Source of the DNA: Toxonevra muliebris
Lineage: Eukaryota; Arthropoda; Insecta; Diptera; Pallopteridae
Direction of reading: 5' to 3'
Length of the DNA: 64,000 nucleotides
NCBI GenBank assembly: GCA_963691655.1
Contig: OY829329.1
Span: forward strand, 10,802,708-10,866,707
Of this stretch, positions 49,387 through 59,838 are shown piece by piece. The notes beneath the pieces were generated by a model. It made no database searches. It was not told the DNA's origin and worked only from the letters and a program-made list of their open reading frames with translations. Numbering within the stretch: position 1 is the first letter of the stretch; each line of letters opens with the position of its first letter. The translations under genes were made by a program, and so were the position numbers.

Positions 49387-51894
49387 TCATTAGTATTCAG
49401 AAAGACCAATCTTACTAAGGAACTTTAGAGTTTTGGCTGTAATGTGATAATGCCCATTCAGTTCTGTGAAAAATAAAAAACTTCAATGTCTTGAGAACCA
49501 GGGATGAAAACCGGCTATGAACCTAACCAGTTTTTGATCGAATCATCCGGAATTTGAGTGGCTCGAACCGAACCACGAATTCAACCGGTTTTTGCTTTAT
49601 TCTAGTTAAACCGAAACAAAGCCAAGCCAGTTTTGTTTAGAATAAAAATTATTTTACAATATATGAAGTTACTGTAGGTATTTTGGAGGAAATGACCCCT
49701 CTTAAACCTGCTAGAATCAGAAAATGTCTAATTCTACCTACACTAAACTCATAAGTATAACTTGAGCAATATATTTACTTCGTCGAATCACTTTATCATC
49801 TCAGAACAATCAGCAGTTCCTGTAGCAAGGAAAAAACATTTAGAGACTGGTAAACTAAATAAATATATATTCTAAAGAATGCAAAATGAGTCCAGTGACC
49901 GTGAGCGTATACATCCTCTATCATTCTTTTCGCTACCATTCCGAGCAGAAAGTGACTGGTTGATCTAAACATGTACAAATTCCGCTATAGCTGATTTCTT
50001 TTTTTATACAAATATATTTATACTTGCACCTAACTAAAGCGACTGAAGAGACGATTTAAAAGTATTAGCTTAAGACCTTATTGGCTTTTCACATAGTGGT
50101 TTTCCAATTTTTCCACTTATTTAACAAAAGTATTTTATACTCAACAATGCATTAAAGTTATTTTCTTTGAGACTTTACACTAGCAAAAAAAAAACAAAAA
50201 ACATAATATTATTTTTTTCACGAAAACTTAAAAGCAAAAACAAAACCATTTCAGTTTTACGCAGATAAATAATCTCATTATTCAGCTACTACTGCTACTA
50301 CTATTTTTCGGTAGCTTTTCATTCAGCGTTTGCAACAAATGCTGCCTGTTGCTACTACGACTACAATACCAACTTATACATATACACATATTCGTATATA
50401 TATATATGTGGAAGAATTTTATAGCTCGATCCTTTTTATAGAGGTATGTAATCATGTGTATATGTTTCCTTATAAATATAATTTCGTCTGCTACCTTTTT
50501 GCAGTGTTGCTTTTTTTTTGGCATTTCTTTTACTTTCTTATCAACCCCCAGATATTTCTTGTGTTTTATTGCAGCATATTTGTTTTTTCGCTTGTATGTT
50601 TTTTCTCAGTTTTCGTAACAAATTTGCTGCTTTTTTCTTTTCTTTTCTATTAAGGAAAGTAGCAAGTTTTTGTTTTTTTTATAGTATAAAGTAACATGTT
50701 TTTGTGGGCTATAGAAAAAAGTATAAATATTTTGGTAGTATGTTGAAACTTCAGTCTCCATTATTTTTAGTTTTTTTTTTTTTTTTTTTTTTTGTATCGC
50801 TCAGGGGAAATGGCAAGATTTATTGCTCTTGCATTCAAATAATATAAACTGTTTCGACAATTTTTTGGCACATTTGTTGAAATAAACATACCAAAGAAAA
50901 GTAAACGAAGGAAGCGTCAAGAAACGATATTAAGAAAATATTTTATTTTATTTGATTTTTCTTGTTGTTTTTTTTTTAGGGTTGAAAAGTCAAAAGTTGC
51001 AAGAATATTTCAAAGTATGAACTTAATGCTATAATAAATTATGCATTTACTGAGCAACATGTGTGGAGTGGTTGTCATTGCTATATTTCTCTATATTTCT
51101 TTAACTTGACTTAATATTTTTAAAATATTTTAAATAATTGTTGATAAGTAAGCATTTATACGTGAGGACAGCAGAAAATTGGCAGGTGAAAATGTAAAAT
51201 ATGAAGTTAGCGATACTTTAAAAACAAGTCTTTAAAGGATTATTTAAATCGTTTTTTTTTCTGAATCACTGGTTCCTTTACCTTCATATAATTCAATATA
51301 CCGCTTTATATATAAAATAAATACACAAGTACCTGCCCAAATATATTTTACCTTTTGAATTTAAAAATATTTTTTCACCTGCTGTTGACATGTTGTGACA
51401 TGTTGATGTCACAAAAAAAAAATAACAGAGTGAAATATCAACCTTGCTTGTTTTCTTTATTCAATATTAACATTTAACCCTTTATTATTTATTTAGCTGT
51501 ATGCGCTCTTAAAAAGACTCATCAACTTTAATATTCATACAAAAGGAAATATATATTCTCTGTCCTTGCTTCATTATAATTCAATGTCAATGACTTTTCT
51601 GCATGAATACAATTTTCATTCATGTATTTTATGATTCGATATAGTTACTCGTAATTGTGTCAATAAATGTCAAAAGTTATTATGCATTAAGTAATTATTA
51701 TGATTGGGTATGATTTTAGGCGCTGATTATGTATTAAAATAATATAAAGAGAAACTCATGTACTTTATGTTAATTCTAAGTTATCGATTAGCTTCAGGGA
51801 AATAAAAACTTGCCAAGCACTTATACTTGGAAAACATTAAATATAATTGTATTAAAATTAGCGTAAATGCTATGCAATAAAATTAAGACATGCT

Positions 51895-51908
51895 GATAAG
51901 TATGCTAT
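51895..51908 (-). promoter_or_regulatory. Su(Hw)-like motif (exact core only)
   Basis: Reverse complement contains AGCATACTTATC. A weaker extended match, GGTATGATTTTAGGCGC, is nearby at 51707. Confidence 0.4.
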
Positions 51909-53244
51909 ATAAAAATGTACTAATTTTTGATTTAGTATAGCCGGAGGTATACGAAGAAATAATCAGGGAAGAAATATTCAGAAATGAAAGAAATAATCAA
52001 GGGAAAATCCTACACAATCATGAAAAATATTTTGTACAATAATAAGGTAACTAAAATTAAGTTTATCTCATTAAAATTGCATGGATTTAAAGAAAAGAAT
52101 AACACGCAAATGTTAAAGTATTGAAAAGCATGTAAAGAATAATTCATATTGATAAATTTTCTGATAGTCAGGCTAGTAATAAGACTCTGTCAGCTTTGAT
52201 AGTAAATTTTGGGTTATTCAAGGTTGACATTATTTTGTGGACTTGACTCCCACAATAAAATAACTTTTCAATAAGTTTTTGTTTTTTTTTTTTGTTGTAT
52301 TACGACGGATTTGAAGGCAAAGAGACAGCACGTGAATTACTCACTTCTGACTCTCATTCTAAATTTTGACCGGATCAAAGACCTCATATGGTATAAATTC
52401 GTATTTGGTAAGGTCTTTGATTAGTAAAAATAGAAACAAGAATAGAAATAATTGCAAAAAATATTGCAATCAGGTTTTCTTCTCAATCTATTTTTATGAT
52501 CCGTGCCCTTGAATTATAAACTTTATTTTAAAGAGAGGGAAAATACTTAATCACACCCCTTTCCATCTTCTTCAATCTTTACATTCAGGTCTATGACAGA
52601 TAAAGTCCCAAAATCTTCAAACGTGGTCGTTATTACTGAATTATGGATTTTTTAAACAACTAGCGAACAAATTGAATAACATCCCACTCCCTTTTCTCAA
52701 CTTCCGAGAGATTTCCGGAGGAGGGGTCTTCATTTCTTCTGCAATTTTTTTTCTTGATTAGTAAAAAATGATCAAAATGTATGAGTTTTTCCTCAGTAAA
52801 AGACCCGCCTCACCCCTTGAATTTGCTAGTGATGCAGATAATCTATCAAGTCCACTAGCAGATCGATCCAGAGATGACCTACAAAGAGGCTTTTAATATG
52901 TTTAAAAGCCTCTTTAAAATTAAAATTGGATCATGAGCTACAATCAAAATATATGAGATTTTCATTGGTAAGAAATGAATGAGGTTTTATCCTCGTACCT
53001 ACAAACCCCCAGTTCCCCGCCCCGCCCCCCCCCCCCCTGGTCACAAAAAAACCAAAAGCAATAAAAGCGCCGATGAATTAGCGATGCGAGATTCAACTCT
53101 GGATTTAACTCAGGCGCCATCTGAAGCAATGAAAGAATGAAAATACCCTTGCAGATAGCAGATGAAAAAGCCTTTCTACATGCGACGTAACTCAGGAAAT
53201 TTGGCAAAAATTCAACCATAGCAGAACTAGGGACCTTCTTTCTC

Positions 53245-53630
53245 ACTCACTCGATCTGATAAAGCTAGATTGACTGCAGCACTGGCGGGACATTGGGCAT
53301 TAGAGAACCATGAGACCAGACTCCGCATCCCACACAACACACATTGCAGAAGCTGCAGAAGAAAGAGAGACTCTAACCCACTTTCTCTGTCATTGCTCGG
53401 CTCTTGCTAGGACCAGACTAAAATTATTCCACAAACCTTTTCTAGATGACATAACCAAGATCTCCAAACTCGAAACTACTCCAAATTTCTTAATCTTACG
53501 AAACTGGCGCTAGACAAAAAACAGCAAACACCCATTAACAAATGAGGTTGTGTTATCAAAACGGCGCTCTAGCGCTAACTGTGAGACAGTAGCCATTCTA
53601 CCTACCTACCTACCAACCCCCCTCTCTCCC
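53245..53630 (+). pseudogene. LINE C-terminal zinc-tail fragment and 3' UTR
   Basis: Contains AAEERETLTHFLCHCSALAR followed by TRLKLFHKPFLDDITK, the H/C-rich tail seen at the C-terminus of the RNase H-type LINE remnants elsewhere in the window. It is followed by TGTTATCAAAACGGCGCTCT and a CTACCTACCTACC tail. The first paired cysteines are missing. No RT or RNase H precedes it, so it is strongly 5'-truncated. Confidence 0.65.
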
Positions 53631-54404
53631 CTTGATCTGCTCTCAGATTTATAACAGATCAAGTCTCAAAACCATTATAATCCTCATTTTTGAATTATAG
53701 ACTTTTTGAAGTAAAGAAAGAATTTAATCACTCCCCGTCTCTCCTTCCACAATCTTTCAGATCCGCAATATATTGCGATAATTTTTTTAGTTCTGTACCA
53801 CAAAATACATCAAAACCTTCTAGACTTTTTGGAAAAACAAAAGATAGAGTTTTTAGAATAAACCCTTAAAACCCTTAAATGACTGCGACTTCAAGTATAA
53901 TGTAAAGTCATGTGAGTGATTGTGACTTATTTACCTTTAAGTCTCAAATTGATTGCTATAATCAATGAGCAGTCATTGACTTCAAAAAGACTGGTAACTT
54001 AATTTTTTAAAGTCATAAGTCTCAAATGAAATGAAAGACTGTAATCATAAAACGCAATTCAATTGCAGTGACTTCAATGAATGCAGCTCGAAATGACTGC
54101 AATCTTTTACAGCTCTACTGGATAAATATCACAGCTTTCATGATGGCCACACTCTTGAATTGCAAATTTTTTGATAGATGGACGAAAAAACTCAATCTTT
54201 AGTCTTGGTTTTGGTTGGGATAAACTTTCAGGCCTATACCATTAAAAATCGATTTTGATTTTCTGAGTTTTTAGAAAAAGAAAGATCTTAATAACATCCG
54301 ATCTTTTTTTCCGCAACTTTTAAATCCGTAAATAACTGGCATAGTCTTTCTGGTCCACACCAGAAAAAACACCAAAACTCTTAGTCAAAGTCCTTGTAAG
54401 TTTC

Positions 54405-54505
54405 TCTAATTTCCCTCCGAAAGGGCCTCGACAGCAGCAGAATAAACATAGATAGAGCCTCGTCAGCAGCAGGATAAACATAGATAGAGCCTCGTCAGAA
54501 ACTAG
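54405..54505 (+). repeat. short tandem duplication, unit about 37 bp
   Basis: GCCTCGACAGCAGCAGAATA + AACATAGATAGA, two copies and a partial third. Confidence 0.8.
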
Positions 54506-54996
54506 GCAATTCTAGGGACAAAATTTCAGGACGTTTTATCGAACGTGTGTTTGTAATTGGAAATATTTAATATACTTTTCATGACAATTTTTATTATTAT
54601 TTTAATGCTCAAGCACTATGATCTGAAAGATTTTTGTGCCAAATCGCTATTAGGATAAATAAAATTAATGCTTAATACTATTCTAATGAAGATGATCTGA
54701 TTATATTGGTCAAAAAGAACTCCAAAGTGATTTTTATTCTTATGGGTTTCTTATACCATCCACAGCTTTTGAATATATTTTTTTGATTTTTTTCTGGACA
54801 TGTACTGACAATAAATGCACTACCCACTAAAGCGTTTTCAGGTAAACTAACTTCTCACTATAATCCTTAGTGGTGGTCTATTAAATTGACAAGTTCATGT
54901 TGTTTGGTCAAAACCTAAGCATGACAAAGTTCGCTCTCTGAAAATTTATGTTACTGATTTGAAATTGTAATCTTCTCTCCTATTGAATAAAAATAA

Positions 54997-55014
54997 CACC
55001 TAAAATTATGCAAA
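54997..55014 (-). promoter_or_regulatory. Su(Hw)-like motif, one core mismatch
   Basis: Reverse complement TTTGCATAATTTTAGGTG; the last clear copy. I found none from here to 64000. Confidence 0.45.
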
Positions 55015-56856
55015 ATAAAAATGATGCTTTATCAATATTATCGCATCTCTTTTCTTTCTTTCTTTTTTCTCATTACCATTTCTCTAATCGCATGCAAACA
55101 TCACAAAATATTTATTTATACTGTTTACCTTTAAAATGAGAGTTCGTGTAGCGGCATATTCAATTCATCCGTTAAAAATTATGTATTTCTTGTCCGCAGA
55201 ACATCAAAAAAGATATGAATAGATTCTACTTTTTGATAGAGCACACAATTTTCCTTTTTTTAATTTAATATTAAAAACAAAAAACTTCACAATAACTTTT
55301 ACTAATCACATTAAAAGCTTTTCTAACAACATTCATACATATAAAAACACTTTAATTTATATTTTCATTTATTTCCAATTTTTTAGTTATGCTTTAAATA
55401 AAATTCTTACTAAAAAACATATCACAGCATCAAGTAAGTAAGTAATAAAGTGAAATTGTGCACCACAAAAATTTTAACAAATTTAGAATTTAATAGAATT
55501 TAAATAAACATTCACTAGCAAATAGTAATAGCAAAACAAAAAGGAAGAAAAAAATAACGCGCGATTTTCGTAAATGCAATAAATATTCTTTAAGCCTTAA
55601 AGCACATTTTGATACACACAAGAGAGCGGTGACTTCCTAAATCACTTCTTCTTTTTTTTATAGAAGCATCAATAAATTTAGCACTTTGTATTAAAACTAT
55701 ATTATATTTGCATAGGATTATGTCTTCCAAAATTGTTTTGGGGAACACTTTTATTAATTATTATTTTTTTGTATATTATTATAAATTTAACTAAACAAGT
55801 TTTATATATATTAAAAAAATTTGCGAAAGAACGCGTTTTTTTCTTTTTCTATTCACCCGTCAACTATTTTATTTGCGACCGCACCGCCCGAGTGTCAAAA
55901 TACGTTTTCGGGGTGGTTTCCTTTTTAGTTTACAAATGTTTGTTCTATACACTCTCGGATGACAGTGCATGGAATATGAAAAAGTTTCCTATATTGATGC
56001 TTCTCTTTGAAAGAGCAAATAAATTTCGAAATTAAAGAGTATTTTTGTCGAAGTGAGTGAGAATGGTGAAGTTAGTCGAAGTGGTGAAAAGTTTGTTTGT
56101 TGTGGTGAATTGAAATTAACGGATAGAGTTTGTATTCTTCGATGATGTTATTCGAATTTAAAACGAGAATTCAATGCAATATTATTTACACAGGTTTGAG
56201 TTGTTGAGATCTGAGAACTAGAATAATCATATTCTATCGGATTTTAAATGCTGAATCTGAATTAAGCCATAGAATTGTTGAATGACTTAAGAATGTTCAA
56301 AAATCCTGGAATAGAGCAAAATCTGCAGTCAGATTCGAATTTCGCGTAAATAGGTTTCGAGTTTTCGAGTCTGGCTAACTTAATATTACATAGGGCTGCA
56401 TTTTTTAGATCCGGCAACCAGAATAGTTGTATCCCAAAGAATTTACAATTGTTATGATATTCAGGCTGAAGTATTTCAAAATCTTGGTGCGATAGAATAA
56501 TTATATGGCTAGATTCGGATTAAGGTACAAAAAAATCTCATTAAAAATGTCTATCTACTTTAGCTGTAAAATGTAGGAATTTTTGCAGGCTTGTGTTTTT
56601 TATACTATATAATCTATTCTCAGTAAGCAATTTTTACTCGTCCTTGGTTGAATGATAATATCTGACCGTTGCCAACCAATCCTTGGCATTAGTCGTGCTT
56701 GAAATTCAAAATTTGAAAGCTGTTTTAGGTAATGCAGAAAGGCTTTAAGTAAATTCGAAAACCATAACCTCTTTGTAAGCAATGGCAAATCTATGACAGA
56801 TTGTCATGAAAAGTAATTCATTTTCATTCTAATGTAACATATAAAACTGTGAGCCT

Positions 56857-57451
56857 CAGTGGCGTGCCTAGCATTTACTGATGAGGCAAGCCCAGTGCAT
56901 TTTTTTATCAAACCAAAAAGGCTAAAATTGACAAATTTAACCGGTTTGAAACTCTGCTAAAACTAATGGCGCAAAAATATAGGAGTAAAAGAAATTGGAG
57001 TAAATACTTTCCAAATGCCAAACAAAAACTGAAAGCCAGCTTTTAAGTTCTATATAAAATCATACATAGTAGTAGAAAATTGGTATGCTGCTACTTTTTA
57101 TGGAACCGCACATACTAAAAAAGCTATTGAACTTCCTATAAGAATAAGCGAGATAGCATGTTACGAAAACATACGTTTTCAAATTTTAAAAGCCTCGTAA
57201 GCCAAGCCAACTTGATGAACTGCGATAGCATGAATGCTTGTGTGTATTTTATATAATCCACATTTAATTTTTTATTAGTACATATACGAACTATTGAAAA
57301 ACAGGGTAATACAAATACAAATTTTTAAAAGATAATTATTCTTTCAGTTAAAACAAAAGTAGTAATTTTGTAAGTACATATTGTACAAATTTTCAGTTAA
57401 CAATTCTTAGGCAAGCCCGGCTTTTGGGCTTATTTGGACGTACCGCCACTG
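56857..57451. mobile_element. non-autonomous hAT-like DNA element, 595 bp
   Basis: Left end CAGTGGCGTGCCTAGC, right end (reverse complement) CAGTGGCGGTACGTCC; inside, GGCAAGCCC occurs near both ends in inverted-compatible arrangement (GGCAAGCCC / GGGCTT). Flanks GTGAGCCT (56849-56856) and GCGAGCCT (57452-57459) are 8-bp direct repeats with one mismatch, as expected for a hAT target duplication. No transposase. Confidence 0.8.
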
Positions 57452-57889
57452 GCGAGCCTTGATAGCTAAACCACCCGAATATTTAGTCTCGAGCGACCCA
57501 ACACGTTTATTTTCAAACTTGCTTCATTATTACTTGGTTTTTTTTTTTCAATCAGCATCGGTCAAATTTTCTCAATTAATGCTCGTCCGACCGTGTCTCT
57601 TTGGCTGAATGCCAATTTTCGATTGTTAGCAACCAATTCTTGCTACAAGTACTAAGTAATAATACAAATTTCTTTAGCATCCGACTAACATTCAACCTCG
57701 ACTTTTTTGCCTGCTTAATTTGATCTTGTACTGATAGGTGACATCGGCTCAATATTGGAAATTTATGTTGAGGTTTTTAGATTTTGATATATCGAAGCGG
57801 ATCTAAAAGTTGTGGAGGGCGACTAGAGCTAATTCAAGTCTGTTTGAAGTGAAACTTCTTTAGTGAGGGTAAATCGAAAATTTTGCAAC

Positions 57890-58390
57890 GCGTTGTTGTT
57901 GCACTCATATGAAACTAATAAGAAACGAAGTTATGCTGTTGTTAGTGTTTAGCGGAGGAGGTCATATAGAGATCGGCTACATACAATCATGCAGAAAGTC
58001 GAATTCGCGCGTTTTATCTCATGTGCTTTAGTGAGAGAGTTTGATTCCATATAGATGAATTTACCTTTCATGTGTTATATACGTGTACTACGTCGTGTTT
58101 GTGTCGATAATTGTAGAGAGTATCAACAGAAAAAAAGTTTCAGAAAATGGAAAGAGTATGAGTACAAAAGCTTCAACAACAACGGTCACGTGAAAAATCG
58201 CGTTTTTGTTGCACTCATACGAAACTAGTATGAAGCAAAGCTAAGCAGTTGTTAATCGGCTACATACAATCAAGCAGGGAGTCTACTTCTTGGATATAGC
58301 GAAACTTTCCTTTCTTGTGTTATATACCTATACTACGTCGTGTTTGTTCCGATAAGTGTAGAGAGTATCAACAGAAGAAAAGCAAAAACA
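57890..58390. repeat. imperfect tandem duplication, about 300-bp unit
   Basis: TTGTTGCACTCATATGAAAC, CGGCTACATACAATCATGCA, TACTACGTCGTGTTTGTGTC and GTAGAGAGTATCAACAGAAA occur twice in the same order (about 57893-58130 and 58205-58380). Confidence 0.8.
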
Positions 58391-58767
58391 AAATAGAGGA
58401 AAACTGCAAAAATTTCAACAGAATTTGTTATAAATGTTTTGTAATAATTTTCAAATAAACAACAAAGTTTCACTTCTACTATGAGTGCCTGCCGACACTT
58501 AATTTTTCTATCAAACTTTTAAAATTTTTATGTGATAGAACAATTCTGCAGTTGGATTGTAATTTAGCGGGAAGTAGGTACTTTGATTCTTGAGTCAAGC
58601 AAAACCCGAAATTTTGCAGGCTTGTATTATTTAAATTCGATTTCGGCAGACATTTCAGTAAGAAATAAGTGTCGTGCCAGAGTTTTTCTGAGTTTGGCTG
58701 CCATTATCCGTCCGGTGACAACTAACACTTTGCCTATTTTACTAGTAATCAATCTCGACGATCCATT

Positions 58768-58912
58768 ATTGCATGAAATATGTTGACCGCGGACTGGAAA
58801 ATTCAGTGGTTTCCGTAGAGAGAGGAGCAGGGGGAGAGGGGAGAGTGGGCCCGGAAGAAGAATTAGCTCAAATTTTTTCGCTTTATCAAAAAATTTTATT
58901 CTGGAGCAACGA
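58768..58912 (+). repeat. direct repeat flanking a SINE-like element, copy 1
   Basis: From GAAATATGTTGACCGCGGAC through a GA-rich stretch to GAGCAACGAT; about 85-90% identical by eye to 59224-59365. Confidence 0.85.
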
Positions 58913-58931
58913 TAATCTAGATGACTTCGAT

Positions 58932-59215
58932 AGTCTAGTGGGTAGTGCTCTAGACTTTCATCCGGGAGGTTCGGGTGTGATTCCCGTCTTCATCCAGTGG
59001 TTAGTTTTCATAACCTTCTTATATTCACTTTCGATATAAAGTGAATTATAAGAAAGTAATGGTAATGGTAATGGCAAAACCACCGAGCTGATAAAAAATT
59101 GCCACACCGCCGTTCGGAATCGGTGTTAAACTATGAGCCTAACTATATGTTATCACAATGGACCGTTTAGGCTTAAGTGTGTTTTTTGACAGCCACTCCA
59201 ACTTAACCTAACCCG
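58932..59215 (+). mobile_element. tRNA-derived SINE-like element with LINE-like 3' tail
   Basis: Head TAGTCTAGTGGGTAGTGCTC (A-box like) then GGTTCGGGTGTGATTCCCG (B-box like) 36 bases on, the layout of an internal RNA polymerase III promoter. The body (TAATGGCAAAACCACCGAGC, TGATAAAAAATTGCCACACC, GGAATCGGTGTTAAACT) is shared with the inverted copy at 62323-62560. The tail TTATCACAATGGACCGTTTA ... CAACTTAACCTAACCC resembles fly LINE 3' ends such as those after the pol remnants in this window. Confidence 0.7.
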
Positions 59216-59223
59216 GATTCACC

Positions 59224-59365
59224 GAAATATGCTGAACGCGGACTGGCAAATTCAGTGGTTTCCGAAGAGAGAGGGGCAGAGAGAAGGGGAGAGTGGGCTC
59301 GGAAGAGGAATTAGCTTAATTTTTTTCGCTCTATCAAAAAACTTTTATTTTGAACCAACGATATT
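59224..59365 (+). repeat. direct repeat flanking a SINE-like element, copy 2
   Basis: GAAATATGCTGAACGCGGAC to GAACCAACGAT; paired with 58768-58912. Confidence 0.85.
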
Positions 59366-59644
59366 TTTGTATTTTTTAAAGAGAAACAAAATAGACTGTG
59401 ACGAGATCTGATAACGAAAAACGGAAGATTTCGAAAAAAAAATTCTTCGCAAAATCAGGAACTATCTTAGGTTGTTTTTAGGGTAATGCTGATGTAGTTA
59501 CGTTAATTTTTAAAAAATTTCAAGATTTCATATTATTTTTTTAGCGGGGGAAAAAAAAAACTTTAACACTTTAAGAAGTTAATCTTCGAAATCTATTTAA
59601 ATCAAATCCATAATTTTTTTATTTCAGGGGAAAGACATTAACAC

Positions 59645-59838
59645 CCGTGGCCTGGTGAATGAGTGCTAGACTGGAGTCCCAGCTGCCTCAGGTTCGATTC
59701 CCAGATGGGGTTAAATTCTTAAAAAAAAAGTCCAATTAAGTGAGTCACTTCCTCGACTAAGTTCTTAAATGCTCGACGGACCAATTCGACGGTTTCGATT
59801 CTCAGATAGAGAATTGAAAAAAAAAAAAAAAAATAGAC
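59645..59838 (+). mobile_element. second type of tRNA-derived SINE-like element
   Basis: GTGGCCTGGTGAATGAGTGC (A-box like) and a consensus-quality B box GGTTCGATTCCC (59691-59702) near the 5' end. A second B-box-like GGTTTCGATTCTC lies at about 59790, and the element ends in a 17-base A run. It cannot fold as a normal full tRNA by eye, so it is called a SINE rather than a tRNA gene. Confidence 0.6.

Noticed and set aside
17366..55014. The recurrent TGCATACTTTTAGG motif as terminal repeats of a MITE or as splice/ratchet sites
   Set aside because: Copies are not paired at a fixed distance, flanks outside the tandem repeat at 31-32 kb do not align by eye, and both orientations occur, which does not fit splicing signals.
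17366..55014. A gypsy LTR-retrotransposon insulator as the source of the motifs
   Set aside because: No LTRs, primer-binding site or gag/pol/env remnants near the copies; sites are spread over about 38 kb.
55733..56035. 100-codon ORF starting with a hydrophobic segment
   Set aside because: T-rich sequence yields Phe/Leu/Ile runs; no family resemblance and no context.
58932..58990. Genuine tRNA gene at the A/B-box pair
   Set aside because: No acceptor stem or anticodon arm pairing is evident and the same unit recurs with a shared non-tRNA body.
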